DNA from: Dehalobacter sp. DCM
GTDB taxonomy: Bacteria; Bacillota; Desulfitobacteriia; Desulfitobacteriales; Syntrophobotulaceae
NCBI RefSeq assembly: GCF_024972775.1
Contig: NZ_CP092282.1
Coordinates: 2,473,001-2,537,000 of the forward strand
Direction: 5' to 3'
Length of the DNA stretch: 64,000 nucleotides
Both the position numbers and the translations under genes were made by a program. Shown in pieces: positions 44,501 through 52,514 of this stretch (position 1 is the stretch's first letter; the number at the start of each line of letters is the position of its first letter). A model generated the notes under the pieces. That model worked only from the letters and a program-made list of their open reading frames with translations. It did not search any database and was not told the origin of the DNA.

Positions 44501-47351
44501 TACGATAGGCAATCCAAGGCGAAAGCAGCCAGGAAGCGATGAACGCCGTCAGAATCAAATGGGATGCTAATATCCCAAAGAAATACCCGCTAACGAAGAA
44601 GGCGGCAATAAGGAGTCCAGGCAGCATTTTAAGGTAGAAATGCCGAGGACTCAGCTTCGAGTGTTGTTCGGAATCAGCGGCTGTTTCCCACTCGAGAAGC
44701 TTGCGTTTGGTGACGGTTTGGCGGGTTAAACTCCGAATAATCGCATCGACTTGCATATAAGCCTGATAAGGCAAAACGGCTGCACTAAAGAGGATCTGAC
44801 CCATACCAAGCTTCAGCTCATGTTTGAATATACGCAACGTGAGACTGCCGTCTATTATCCTGCTGAACAGGTTGACAATCAGCGGCAGCCACAGGCTGAA
44901 TAGGAATAAGACAATGAAAGGAATCATATAACGAAATAATGCCGTAAAGGCCAAAAAAAGAATGGCGATTTGAAAAGGAGCCTCCAGACTCCTTCTGAGG
45001 TTATCTGCAATTTTCCATTTCGATACCGCCGAAAACGCAGGGTCAAACAAATAGCGCGCAATTTGCCAATCCCCTCTGATCCAACGATGTGTGCGTTTCG
45101 CATGGGCGAGGTATTTTGAAGGGTAACCGTCAAAAAGCTCAATATCTGTGGCCAGTGCTGTCCGGGCATGCAGCCCTTCAATCAGGTCATGGCTTAATAT
45201 CCTGTTATCAGGAAATGTATCCTTCGTTTTTGTATGAAAGACCTGGAGATCATAAATACCTTTGCCGGTAAAAATACCTTCTCCGAACAAATCTTGGTAA
45301 ATATCCGAAATCGCACAGGTATACGGATCGACCCCGGCCGCTCCGGTAAATATTTTCGAGAAAGGAGAGGCAAAAGCGCCGGCTGCAGTTAAACTGATCC
45401 GCGGCTGAATGATCCCATATCCGTATAAGATCTTATTCTTGGCGCCAAGCTTTGCTTTATTCATTGGATGCGTAATTGTTCCCACTAATTTATGCGCAGC
45501 GTCCCTTGGCAGTATCGTATCTGCGTCAAGCGTGATCACATAGCGTGTGCCCTGAAGGACTTGAGGGTTTCCGGAGATCACCGTATAACTCGTCGCGCCG
45601 TCATTCAATAAGTATTTATTGAATTCAATCAGTTTCCCTCGTTTGCGTTCCCATCCCATCCAAATCTGGTCGCGATCATTCCATTGACGTTCGCGATGAA
45701 AGTAAAAAAAACGTTCCTCACCATACCGTTGATTGAGTTTTTTTACCCCGTTGATGCCGGCTGTAACAATGGCATTGTCTGAAGGTGTTACGGCTGCGTA
45801 GGCATCGGTAAAATCCCCAAGGAGGACATAATAGATATTTTTATCCTGATTGCTCAGATAGCATACCTCTAAATGCGCCAGTTGTTCCTTAACTTTGACT
45901 GGGTCACTAAAGATGGCAGGTACGGCCACGATGGTCTTACATTCCTTGGGTATACCCTGATCCATATAGAGTTTCGGGAGGAAAGCCGGTGTCATCATCC
46001 GGCAAAACAATCGATTGACCAAGTAAACAGCCATCCCATTGATTAGAATCAGAGAACCAATAAGCCCCAAAATGCCTGCAGCGACAGTGATGCCTGTATT
46101 CGGATTGTTGCCCACGGAAGCGCTGAGCCAAGCGGTAAATAAGAGAAATGGGGCTAGTGTAAATAGGCCGATCATACCCAGGTAGGAAAGCGTCGGCTTT
46201 AATTTTAGATAACAATAAACCCCATGACAGGATTTCTTTACTCTTCCCCAGTCAAGCGCAAGTTCTTGTTCCAACATGACTTTGCCAACACCAAATAGAT
46301 AAAATCCGACATGATTACACGGCTCGATCTTCCCTTCCGACGCCATTTTCTCCAATGTTTTGGCAACGATGATTTCTGACACTTTATATTTTCTGGCTAT
46401 TGTCTCGATTTCATGGCGGTACCGATCCCGGGAATCAAAATCCATTTTATTGAATATATTGGCTGGATCTCTTTGCAATGCTTGCTGGACAAGGCTGACA
46501 TTCTCGAAAAAAGCTGACCAGTTTTCTGAATTAACCTGTTTGATCGTGGTGATGGTGTTCCCCATAGATGCCCCTTGGGCTGTCAAATAATGATGTTCCG
46601 AGTTAACCGCTTTTTCCACAGTCATGTTTTGCCTGCTGGCCAGATTATCCAGCCAGTTTAACAGTATTTTGGCATCGGAACCGAAATCCCTGAGCTTTCG
46701 GGCGATTCGTTCCATATAAACGGTAGAAACAGACCGCTCAGGATCAAATTCGATGTCGGCTGGAGTTGTTTCATTCCCGGCAAATATGGATTCCAGCCAA
46801 CGATCCGCCTTCGTTCTTTCATCTTGGATATAGACGATTCGTTCGACATGGTGAAATATCTTATCCAATAAGAGAACCTTGAGCATAATTGGGATAGCCC
46901 AGATTTCTGCCGATGATAAAGGAGCTTCATCTTGATAAGCGTCAATACATCTTTTAAGATATTCAAAATTCAATTCATGTGGGCTTTGTTTGATAAATTC
47001 TTCGACAATCAGGTAAACCCGTGGGTGGGTATTAAAGTCGCTGCCTTTTAGGTAAAACAGTTTGGATTCATATTGTTTGGATATGTCTTTGATCAACGCG
47101 GTGATCAAGTCACTGATAATATAATAGTTGTCAAGATACCACTCGGCCGCGGGGATGACATCTTCCGTTTTATAATAGTATTCATTGATTTTTATATACG
47201 ATTCCCGGATAAAGGCGCACTGTCTGCGGAGCGCAGGCATTAAACTCTGGCCTTTATGGGTGAGGCCCAACCAGTTATGAAATTGAGCAAGTTCTGTAAA
47301 ATTCGTATTGACATCTTTCTGTGCTGTATTTATGTTCTTCTGATCTATCAT
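38598..47351 (-). CDS. Cyclic beta-1,2-glucan synthase-like giant protein (GT84 + glycoamylase-like + GH94)
   Basis: 2917 residues, similar in size to Brucella Cgs (about 2800). Residues 1-380 are an N-terminal helical domain. Membrane helices lie near 390-445. A GT84 glycosyltransferase follows at 470-780, with YVITLDADTILPRDA near 605 and RTHRWIRGDWQIA near 760, then more membrane helices at 790-930. A glycoamylase-like domain follows (e.g. WGISESGFYSFD near 1455). The C-terminal two-fifths contain beta-sandwich and GH94 phosphorylase-like domains, with the catalytic Asp in GTGDWNDGFSAVG near 2587. Relatives initiate, elongate and cyclise a UDP-glucose-derived beta-1,2-glucan at the membrane; GH94 sets chain length. 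I see no frameshift. Downstream of ftsK, with no other glycan gene nearby. Product identity is inference. Confidence 0.88.
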   Translation of the reverse strand: MIDQKNINTAQKDVNTNFTELAQFHNWLGLTHKGQSLMPALRRQCAFIRESYIKINEYYYKTEDVIPAAEWYLDNYYIISDLITALIKDISKQYESKLFYLKGSDFNTHPRVYLIVEEFIKQSPHELNFEYLKRCIDAYQDEAPLSSAEIWAIPIMLKVLLLDKIFHHVERIVYIQDERTKADRWLESIFAGNETTPADIEFDPERSVSTVYMERIARKLRDFGSDAKILLNWLDNLASRQNMTVEKAVNSEHHYLTAQGASMGNTITTIKQVNSENWSAFFENVSLVQQALQRDPANIFNKMDFDSRDRYRHEIETIARKYKVSEIIVAKTLEKMASEGKIEPCNHVGFYLFGVGKVMLEQELALDWGRVKKSCHGVYCYLKLKPTLSYLGMIGLFTLAPFLLFTAWLSASVGNNPNTGITVAAGILGLIGSLILINGMAVYLVNRLFCRMMTPAFLPKLYMDQGIPKECKTIVAVPAIFSDPVKVKEQLAHLEVCYLSNQDKNIYYVLLGDFTDAYAAVTPSDNAIVTAGINGVKKLNQRYGEERFFYFHRERQWNDRDQIWMGWERKRGKLIEFNKYLLNDGATSYTVISGNPQVLQGTRYVITLDADTILPRDAAHKLVGTITHPMNKAKLGAKNKILYGYGIIQPRISLTAAGAFASPFSKIFTGAAGVDPYTCAISDIYQDLFGEGIFTGKGIYDLQVFHTKTKDTFPDNRILSHDLIEGLHARTALATDIELFDGYPSKYLAHAKRTHRWIRGDWQIARYLFDPAFSAVSKWKIADNLRRSLEAPFQIAILFLAFTALFRYMIPFIVLFLFSLWLPLIVNLFSRIIDGSLTLRIFKHELKLGMGQILFSAAVLPYQAYMQVDAIIRSLTRQTVTKRKLLEWETAADSEQHSKLSPRHFYLKMLPGLLIAAFFVSGYFFGILASHLILTAFIASWLLSPWIAYRMSVPYSENIAHITEEERQELRLFARQTWAYFDNLVNEVNHYLPPDNIQIEPDKGVANRTSPTNIGLALLANLAAEDLGYISKHRMLQKLNASVHTIKSLPKWNGHIYNWYNTETLEPLYPIYISTVDSGNMAGYMIALKNGLLEINNKPLFGLTLWEGLRDTAITCRELEQKKISKHSSLEKNLNQRLSHIEDFIQEVNHILAHASEEQPWSPEQHKKQSTSEKSQAYGNQIDLYSSYTFISRWLNLLKETDEQPNALAVEDAGMTVLKTNSQDQETDYWSNALVSALSDYKDAMKRYFPYLKLYAQQRSDNHQNTTPAALPEELMQLGQLSLKDLIIAYYQLIQKSQEKISRELFNSLAQGYKNTILLMLRSSKLRRDIEALAYGMDFKPLFDEQKKLFTIGYNFSEKRLDKSYYDLLASEARQTSLWAIAKGDVPEAHWFKMSRPLTRINGKRCLVSWSGTMFEFLMPSILFRNFRGTLMDESYQSVVKIQKEHALKSKTPWGISESGFYSFDIQNNYQYKAFGVPGLGLKRGLSKDMVISPYATFMALPIDFQGSLSNVRQMKAEGFSGIYGLYEAIDYTRSRVPYNEKQRIVKSYMSHHQGMSFIALSNVINANKMQMRFHREPRIKSIELLLQEQVPLKEYTFNPMIEEIGENEVRAISGKLGERPVLYYNPNTRVPRPIFMSNREYAVMMTLSGSGYSQYNKLFLTRWRKDPTQDMYGTFIYVQNLNSGNSWSVTAKPSETEPDEYKVTCFPNTVTYHRKDGNIITQTQVFVPPDDSIEIRRIALTNLSTYSRDIQLTSYVEVALDEHLADLAHPTFSKLFVQTLFENDTLIAYRRPRHIHKSESYMMHALYVEEQTIGVNEFETDRTRFIGRGRTLSDPKVMDLNQPLSNSVGAVLDPILSLRTRVKVDPGRTVVVYYLTGYGEDKAAVINLAHKYRSNYVINQAKELSWSQNLMELTNLNMSFDFANMISSLAGQILYGNPNPNSRYVSQNKKGQSSLWPFGISGDLPIVILKIQDNSQLKLVDQLLTIHEYWKIKGLFLDLVIINEDKSGYFQSIQEVILEKISISHVRKLVNKPGGVFLLKSDQISKEDITLLHMIASMIFTGEKGSLNNQIHKTVRHNEQIIVENTLRENEFDNKETQSPESVYGSHAKFNHHELLFFNGYGGFSQDGREYVILNEMDKMPPLPWVNVIANERFGTIISEAGASFSWAENSREYKLSPWSNDPLLDISGEAIYIKDESSGQYWSPLPQPARDNTPYIVRHGQGYSIFEHSSYHLEQKTTVFVPLNYNLKIIALQLTNKSPLPLRLSVYYYLEWVLGVSKEQNNAYLFTEFKDETIYCRNGYQEEFAGRVAFLSVIGGNLQASTTDRSEFIGINHSLKNPAGIIYGQLSGKTGVNHDPCAVLQTIVDLKPEEEKTVYFLLGDAGNFEKARQLKDDFRDVGQIQHAFEEVTRFWDNVLSVIQVKTPDPAFDLLINRWLVYQTIVCRIWARSGFYQTGGAFGFRDQLQDAMALTLIRPDLTRKQIVLHSSRQFPEGDVQHWWHPETGKGIRTKFSDDLLWLPYVTADYIEHTGDSSVLDEQTPYLGQENLGEFEDERYNVPKETEHTGSIYEHCVRAIDKSLKFGLHGLPLIGTGDWNDGFSAVGREGKGESVWLGWFLLSVLKRFIPLCAGKGDTVRVETYNGVISTLTENMEKNAWDGSWYRRAYYDDATPMGSITALECQIDTIAQSWAVLSGNANKNRAVDAMLAMERYLWDKEEGLLKLLTPPFDKTDRNPGYIKGYIPGVRENGGQYTHAAIWAVLAYCKLGEGGKAMELFSMLNPINHARTNIEVNKYKVEPYVIAADVYAVPPNTGRGGWSWYTGAAGWMYQTAIEGILGIAVTGDEMTINPCIPLNWDTYTIEYKYQSSVYHIVITVNQSRDAFTPAETCAITMDNHRLPTFPIKLKDDGHTHRIEVAYN

Positions 47352-47493
47352 ATTTCAACCCCAAAAGCAAATTTTTCTTTAACATTATGTCCATTTCTGT
47401 TAGCAAAATTCGTTTTTAGGATAATATAGACAAAATAAGGAAATAAAGTACAGAATTCTACTATGAATATCCATATGACAAGAGCACAGAAAA

Positions 47494-47550
47494 AGACCTC
47501 CGTCTGAATTGAAAGGACTAATTTCTTATTCCTTCCAAACAACGGAGGTC
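47494..47550 (-). terminator. Terminator of the ftsK-like gene
   Basis: Outer stem GACCTCCGT/ACGGAGGTC around a loop of about 40 bases, followed on the reverse strand by TTTTTCTG. It lies 30 bp past the translocase stop. Confidence 0.75.
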
Positions 47551-47579
47551 AGATTATCTTTTCTTTTGGTTAAAAATCT

Positions 47580-49850
47580 TCAGGAAATATAAGCAATAAA
47601 ATCATCGATAGACATTAAGATATCGCGTGGTTTATTGCCGTCGCTGCTGCTGACGACACCGGCTTCCTCCAGCATATCCATCAGTCGTGCTGCCCGGGAA
47701 TAACCCACTTTCATCCGACGCTGCAAGTACGATGTCGAAGCAATCCCGGTGCTGATCACCAGTTCGCCTGCTTCAACAAAGCGCTCGTCAAAATCTTCAC
47801 TGTTTTTCTCCGCCGCGGCAGTCTCACTTTCCAGGGCATCTTCAGGAATGGTTCCCGATGTTCCCTGACGGCGCCAATGTTCGATCACTCTCTTGGTTTC
47901 ATGTTCATCGATAAAACAGCCATGGACGCGCTGCGGTTTATTCAAACCGATGGGAGAATAGAGCATATCCCCTTTACCTAATAGTTTTTCAGCGCCGCCT
48001 GTATCGAGGATTGTGCGTGAGTCGATCTGGGAAGATACCGCAAAGGATATCCGGCTGGGTATATTGGCTTTGATCAGACCCGTAATGACATTGACCGAAG
48101 GGCGCTGCGTGGCGATAACGAGATGAATACCGGCAGCTCGCGCCATTTGGGCTATACGGCAGATAGCTTCTTCAATTTCGTTGGCAGCAACCATCATCAG
48201 GTCAGCCAGCTCGTCAATGATAACGACGATAAACGGCAAAGGCGTATCCATCATCCGGTTATAGTGGTCTATATCACGGACGCCGTTCGCTGCGAACAGC
48301 TCATAGCGGTCTTCCATTTCTCGAACAATATACTTCAGATATTTCGATGCTTTTTTTGAATCCGTGACAACGGGTGTCAGCAAATGTGGAATACCGTTAT
48401 AGAGGTTTAACTCGACCATTTTCGGATCAACGAGCAGGAGCTTGACGTCATCCGGTGTATAAAAAAAGAGGAGCGAATTGAGCAGGCAATTGATAAAGAT
48501 ACTTTTTCCGGAACCGGTAGCTCCGGCGACAAGTAAATGTGGCATTTTGCGTAATTCGCCAACCATCGGCTGTCCGGCAATGTCTTTGCCTAAGGCAATA
48601 TTTAATTTGCCGGTGGTATCGTCAAACAGATCAGAGCCGATAACATCCCTAAAAAAAACGGTACTGGCGTTTTGTCGGGGTACCTCAACGCCGACGGCCG
48701 CTTTACCCGGTATTGGGGCTTCGATACGAATATCCCGCGATGCCATGGCTAAGGCGATGTCGTCCGATAAATTGACGATCCTGCTGATTTTTGTTCCGGG
48801 AGCCGGTGAGAGCTCATACCGGGTTATTAACGGACCGACACTGGTATTGATTACCTTGGCGTTTACTCCAAACGTACTTAAAATATCCTCCAAATGGTGA
48901 GGATTGGTCTTTTCGTTATCGATAGCTGCTTTTTCACGGTTTTTTAATAAATCGATGTGTGGCAGTATCCAAGAATTCGCGCTTTCACGCGGGATAGCAC
49001 CATTATCTATGCGATTATTTTGGGGCTCATCTGTCGCCTTCTGTTTAGCCGGAATGTGATCTTGGCCAAATCGTGCTGCTTGATACTTCTGATAGTTTTC
49101 CAATCGTGCTTTCTCGTAGTCCTCTTTATATTGCACCGTTGTCCGCTGAGTAGCAACGTCTAGGCGATAGCTCTGATCCGGTTTCACCGTCGTTAGCGCA
49201 GTGCTTGCGCCCCTACAATCTTTGGGATTAGCTTCACTTGTTCGGCCGCCGTCTTTAAAGTATTCTTTAAATCCTTGTATACTCACCGTATTTTCGGATA
49301 AGTAAAAGCTCTTCTTCCCTTCGCCAAAGTAAGTAGAAAAGTTTGTCCCTAAATGCTCTAACTGGGAATCGCCTGAAGATATTCGATCATAATCAAAGAC
49401 AGACAATTCTTGGTTAAAATAGGATGAAAAGCTGTCATCGAGCTGCAGGTTTTTGCGCTCAGTATGGCTAACTGGCTTTTGCAGTCTTTCTTTTTGTATT
49501 TTTGATCGCAACATTTCCTCTCGCTTAGCGACGCGTTCTTTTTTCATCGCCGGAGATTTTTTTCTACGGATACCCTGATCATCGTCGACATCATCGTCAT
49601 CATCGTCATCATCGTCGTCCAGCAGCTCCGTTTCGTATTTTCGAGTTTTGGAGAAGTGCCAGCAAATGAAGGTAAAAATTAAACAGATGGCAGGGATAAT
49701 TAAGGAATACACACCAAATAACTCTTTAAAAAAGCTGAAGAATGTCACTGAGTGGCTTTCCAGATCAAAATAACCAAGGATACTGATCACAAACATAGCC
49801 AAGTATAATAGCGATAATATTTTTAATATTATTTTGCCGAACAGCCTCAA
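47580..49850 (-). CDS. DNA translocase FtsK/SpoIIIE
   Basis: 756 residues. Two N-terminal membrane helices (residues 8-28 and 44-66) instead of the usual four. A tract of ten Asp then VDDD at residues 78-91, and a linker to about residue 290. The motor follows: Walker A VAGATGSGKSIF near 442, Walker B VVIIDELADLMM near 540, IATQRPSVNVITG near 575, and the gamma winged-helix with STSYLQRRMKVGYSRAARLMDMLE near 700. It pumps chromosomal DNA during division or into the forespore. Translation likely begins at TTG behind GGAG. The short membrane part suggests a SpoIIIE/FtsK paralogue rather than the canonical one. Confidence 0.9.
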   Translation of the reverse strand: MRLFGKIILKILSLLYLAMFVISILGYFDLESHSVTFFSFFKELFGVYSLIIPAICLIFTFICWHFSKTRKYETELLDDDDDDDDDDVDDDQGIRRKKSPAMKKERVAKREEMLRSKIQKERLQKPVSHTERKNLQLDDSFSSYFNQELSVFDYDRISSGDSQLEHLGTNFSTYFGEGKKSFYLSENTVSIQGFKEYFKDGGRTSEANPKDCRGASTALTTVKPDQSYRLDVATQRTTVQYKEDYEKARLENYQKYQAARFGQDHIPAKQKATDEPQNNRIDNGAIPRESANSWILPHIDLLKNREKAAIDNEKTNPHHLEDILSTFGVNAKVINTSVGPLITRYELSPAPGTKISRIVNLSDDIALAMASRDIRIEAPIPGKAAVGVEVPRQNASTVFFRDVIGSDLFDDTTGKLNIALGKDIAGQPMVGELRKMPHLLVAGATGSGKSIFINCLLNSLLFFYTPDDVKLLLVDPKMVELNLYNGIPHLLTPVVTDSKKASKYLKYIVREMEDRYELFAANGVRDIDHYNRMMDTPLPFIVVIIDELADLMMVAANEIEEAICRIAQMARAAGIHLVIATQRPSVNVITGLIKANIPSRISFAVSSQIDSRTILDTGGAEKLLGKGDMLYSPIGLNKPQRVHGCFIDEHETKRVIEHWRRQGTSGTIPEDALESETAAAEKNSEDFDERFVEAGELVISTGIASTSYLQRRMKVGYSRAARLMDMLEEAGVVSSSDGNKPRDILMSIDDFIAYIS

Positions 49851-49898
49851 CCAAAATCACTCCTTATCTTTTTGTATCACATGGGTGTATCCGGGTCA

Positions 49899-50741
49899 TT
49901 ACTCATCTATTTCCAGGTATTCTTTCAGTGTTTGTATACACGTATCGGGTACCAAGACATCGCCGATCCCGATATGGCTAAAGAACCCATGATAATCGCT
50001 GCCGCCAGTTGACATATAGCCATACCGTTGAGCCAGCTTTTCGTAGAAGGCAACTTTCTCATCCCTATCATGCCAATATCCATAATAAACTTCGATCCCA
50101 ATGGGTCTATAGTCCAAAAGGTCTTTGATCACGGTTTGGTCTACTATCAGTCCCGGATGTGCAAGCACAGGAAATCCACCGGTTTTGTAAATAAAATCGA
50201 CAGCCTCCGGAAATGGATTCCCTTCATAAGGAACATAGGCCATCCCGCCAGGTTTAAGCCATAAAGCCAAGTCCTCCCAATTCACCCGGTTATTGTATGT
50301 GTCATTATTCCATAGTGCATAAAAAATATGCGATTTGCTGACGACCCCATTCAAGCTGGCACTTTCTTCGATTGCACGCCAGGTGACGTTTAAACCCATC
50401 GTGTTCAGCTTTTCTACCATGTGTCTGGTTATAGCCGTACGTTCATTACGCAGGGTATTCAATTTATCTTGCAGTCGATTATTTTCGATATCTTTATAAT
50501 AACCGAGTAAGTGAATTTCCTGATCTTTATAGTAAGTACTCAATTCAAATCCGGGGATAATTTTTAAGCCTGTATCTTTGGCAAGAATTTGTGCTTTTTC
50601 TACCCCGGCTGTTGTCTCGTGATCTGTGATTGCGAGAATATCCAATCCCTTTTCTAAAGATATCCGGATAGTTTCTTCCACCCCGAGACTCCCGTCTGAT
50701 TCATTTGTGTGCACATGGAGATCTGCTTTCAATGATGGCAT
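49899..50741 (-). CDS. PHP-domain phosphoesterase
   Basis: 280 residues from the ATG at 50741 (GAGAGG just upstream; a longer TTG frame has no site). Metal-ligand motifs of the PHP fold are complete: DLHVHTNESDG near residue 6, ITDHET near 38, GFELSTYY near 65, SHIFYALW near 135, VLAHPG near 192 and GGSDYHG near 245. Close relatives include YciV/RNase AM and other 3',5'-nucleoside bisphosphate phosphatases. Adjacent to ftsK, 48 bp upstream of it on the same strand, so possibly co-transcribed. Confidence 0.88.
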   Translation of the reverse strand: MPSLKADLHVHTNESDGSLGVEETIRISLEKGLDILAITDHETTAGVEKAQILAKDTGLKIIPGFELSTYYKDQEIHLLGYYKDIENNRLQDKLNTLRNERTAITRHMVEKLNTMGLNVTWRAIEESASLNGVVSKSHIFYALWNNDTYNNRVNWEDLALWLKPGGMAYVPYEGNPFPEAVDFIYKTGGFPVLAHPGLIVDQTVIKDLLDYRPIGIEVYYGYWHDRDEKVAFYEKLAQRYGYMSTGGSDYHGFFSHIGIGDVLVPDTCIQTLKEYLEIDE

Positions 50742-50883
50742 ATTCCTCTCGCCAATATTTGCTCTCAATGTATTTTATTCTTTTTTTTAATCAAAAATCC
50801 TTCAAAAAATAACAAACAGTTTTATCCTTTGCCGTTTTTGCTCGTGTTTTGGATTTTGGATATTGATTTGGAAAATAATTTCG

Positions 50884-50912
50884 TTGACACTTGCCTGGAA
50901 TTTCGATATAAT
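50884..50912 (+). promoter_or_regulatory. Consensus sigma-A promoter of tRNA-Trp
   Basis: A perfect -35 TTGACA (50884-50889) and -10 TATAAT (50907-50912) with a 17-bp spacer, 31 bp before the tRNA. A strong promoter, as expected for a stable RNA. Confidence 0.9.
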
Positions 50913-50943
50913 TGCATTCGTCGTCAACTTAACATTATTATAC

Positions 50944-51017
50944 AGGGGATTAGTTTAATGGTAGAACAGTGGTCTCCAAAACCATCGGTGTGGGTTCGAC
51001 TCCTACATCCCCTGCCA
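50944..51017 (+). tRNA. tRNA-Trp (anticodon CCA)
   Basis: A complete cloverleaf: acceptor AGGGGAT pairs with ATCCCCT, D-arm GTTTAATGGTAGAAC, anticodon stem GTGGT/ACCAT with loop CTCCAAA (anticodon CCA), T-arm GTGGG/CCTAC with TTCGACT, discriminator G and an encoded CCA end. It stands alone, with its own promoter and terminator. Confidence 0.97.
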
Positions 51018-51030
51018 CAAAAGCACAGTA

Positions 51031-51055
51031 AATAAGCCATAATGTAAGGCTTATT
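51031..51055 (+). terminator. Terminator of tRNA-Trp
   Basis: Stem AATAAGCC/GGCTTATT followed by a run of T, 13 bp after the tRNA. Confidence 0.85.
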
Positions 51056-51176
51056 TTTTTATTTCATGTTAGTTATATCTCTCTATATTATCATTAACTT
51101 AAATAATGAAACGTAGAATAATATTTTCTATGTGGCAGAAAATAAAATATAAATTAGCATGCGGAGGTAAATGCAT

Positions 51177-51722
51177 ATGTCAATTTTAGATAAAGTGAAT
51201 GCGAAAAGCCGCTCCATTGTTCAAAACTTTACGGATCAAGAAACTGCGAATTATATTGAAGCCGGTTTATTATATCAGATTGTCGTTGCAGGGCGTTTTC
51301 ATACCGCTGTAATGAATGTCTTGTATAATCATGCAGAGAATGACGAGCTCAAAACGTTAATTAAAGAAGCGATCGATCACTTGGTTGAGAAAACGCAGAA
51401 ATACAGCGAGGATTTCCTCATGACCAATAAGGCCGCACTGCCAAACACGCAATTTACCGAGCGCCCGTTGGATCGGGTGGATGATATACCACACTCCGCT
51501 CATTTCAGAGATATGGAAATCGCTATGATTATTCAGGAAATGCATGGGGCGTCTCAAATGGCCTTATTAGCGGCCATCAGCCAATCCTATCACTTAGATA
51601 CCGCTGCCCGGTTACGAAAAGAGCTAAATATGGGCTTTGATTGGGCTTATCGTCTTCAACAATTGATGCTTAGCCAGAATTGGCTTCCGGAAATAGCGAA
51701 AGTGAATCAAGTTGTTCATTAA
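51177..51722 (+). CDS. DUF3231 family protein
   Basis: 181 residues from the ATG at 51177, nine bases after GGAGG; an ATG six bases earlier is too close to the site. The protein is mostly helical with repeated helix-pair blocks (IEAGLLYQIVVAGRFHTAVMNV near residue 26; MEIAMIIQEMHGASQMALL near 108). DUF3231 proteins are ferritin-like and common in spore-formers, where several are spore-associated. Many have two copies of the domain; this is a single copy. It precedes the DoxX gene by 90 bp on the same strand. Confidence 0.8.
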   Translation: MSILDKVNAKSRSIVQNFTDQETANYIEAGLLYQIVVAGRFHTAVMNVLYNHAENDELKTLIKEAIDHLVEKTQKYSEDFLMTNKAALPNTQFTERPLDRVDDIPHSAHFRDMEIAMIIQEMHGASQMALLAAISQSYHLDTAARLRKELNMGFDWAYRLQQLMLSQNWLPEIAKVNQVVH

Positions 51723-51812
51723 TTAAATGCTTCAAAATTAGGCAATGAATACATTTTTTGATTAGCATAAAAAGAATCCGTCATCCCATACTAGTTTTAA
51801 AGGGGGGTTATT

Positions 51813-52325
51813 ATGAGTTGGAGAGAATCGCGATTAATGCAGGTTATCTGGACTGTTATCCGCGTTTATGTCGGTTGGGAGTGGCTGAGTGCGGGTATCA
51901 GCAAAACCTTTGGCGCGAGCTCTGCGGCATGGGTTGGTCCCAAGGCAGGCGCAGCCGTAAGCGGATTTTTGCAGGGAGCACTTGCTAAAACCGGCGGGCA
52001 GCATCCGGATGTACAATGGTGGTATGCCGCTTTTATCAACAACGTTGCACTCCCCAATGCTAAAATCTTTGGTTATGTTATCGCATGGGGAGAAGTTTTA
52101 GTTGGCATATCCTTAATCCTTGGTGCATTGACAACAATTGGTTTATTAGCCGCTGTCCTTATGAATATGGCCTACATGCTTGCGGGAACAGTCAGTACAA
52201 ACCCAATCCTTTTATTCTGGGAAGCAGTTTTGCTTTGGGCTGGCGCAGCCGCCTATTATTGGGGCGTGGATCGCGTATTATTACCGCAGTGGAAGAAACG
52301 CCGTTTGAAGCAAGGAATTGCTTAA
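51813..52325 (+). CDS. DoxX-family membrane protein
   Basis: 170 residues with four hydrophobic segments (near residues 10-26, 65-85, 92-112 and 120-145) and the DoxX/DoxD pattern VIRVYVGWEWLSAGISK near residue 15, GYVIAWGEVLVGISLILGALT near 86 and WGVDRVLLP near 149. DoxX-type proteins carry quinone-linked redox activity in some archaea and act in membrane stress systems in others; the role here is unknown. GGGGGG precedes the ATG. It ends at a strong hairpin at 52347. Confidence 0.85.
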   Translation: MSWRESRLMQVIWTVIRVYVGWEWLSAGISKTFGASSAAWVGPKAGAAVSGFLQGALAKTGGQHPDVQWWYAAFINNVALPNAKIFGYVIAWGEVLVGISLILGALTTIGLLAAVLMNMAYMLAGTVSTNPILLFWEAVLLWAGAAAYYWGVDRVLLPQWKKRRLKQGIA

Positions 52326-52346
52326 CACACGTAGTTAGTTATCCAA

Positions 52347-52400
52347 AGAGAATAAAGAGAAAGGCACAATTTTCGGATCGTGCCTTTCTCTTTATTCTCT
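52347..52400 (+). terminator. Strong bidirectional hairpin after doxX
   Basis: A 21-bp perfect stem: AGAGAATAAAGAG plus AAAGGCAC, with the complement on the right and a 12-base loop. It lies 22 bp after the stop. Confidence 0.85.
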
Positions 52401-52514
52401 GACCTGAAAATAGACTTTATATTGATTCTTTGATGGTGCCGTGCGCATGGGGGTCAACTATATTATTTATAATATCTATTAAATTTCTACAACAGTTTCA
52501 TAAAAATAAATTGA

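Noticed and set aside
47348-47542. 64-codon reverse frame between the glucan synthase and ftsK-like genes
   Set aside because: It runs across the ftsK terminator, overlaps the next start and has no ribosome binding site or domain.
49570-49625. Short GAT/GAC-type repeat read as a microsatellite or CRISPR-like array
   Set aside because: It is in frame inside the ftsK-like gene and encodes the Asp run. No spaced repeats of CRISPR type were seen anywhere in the window.
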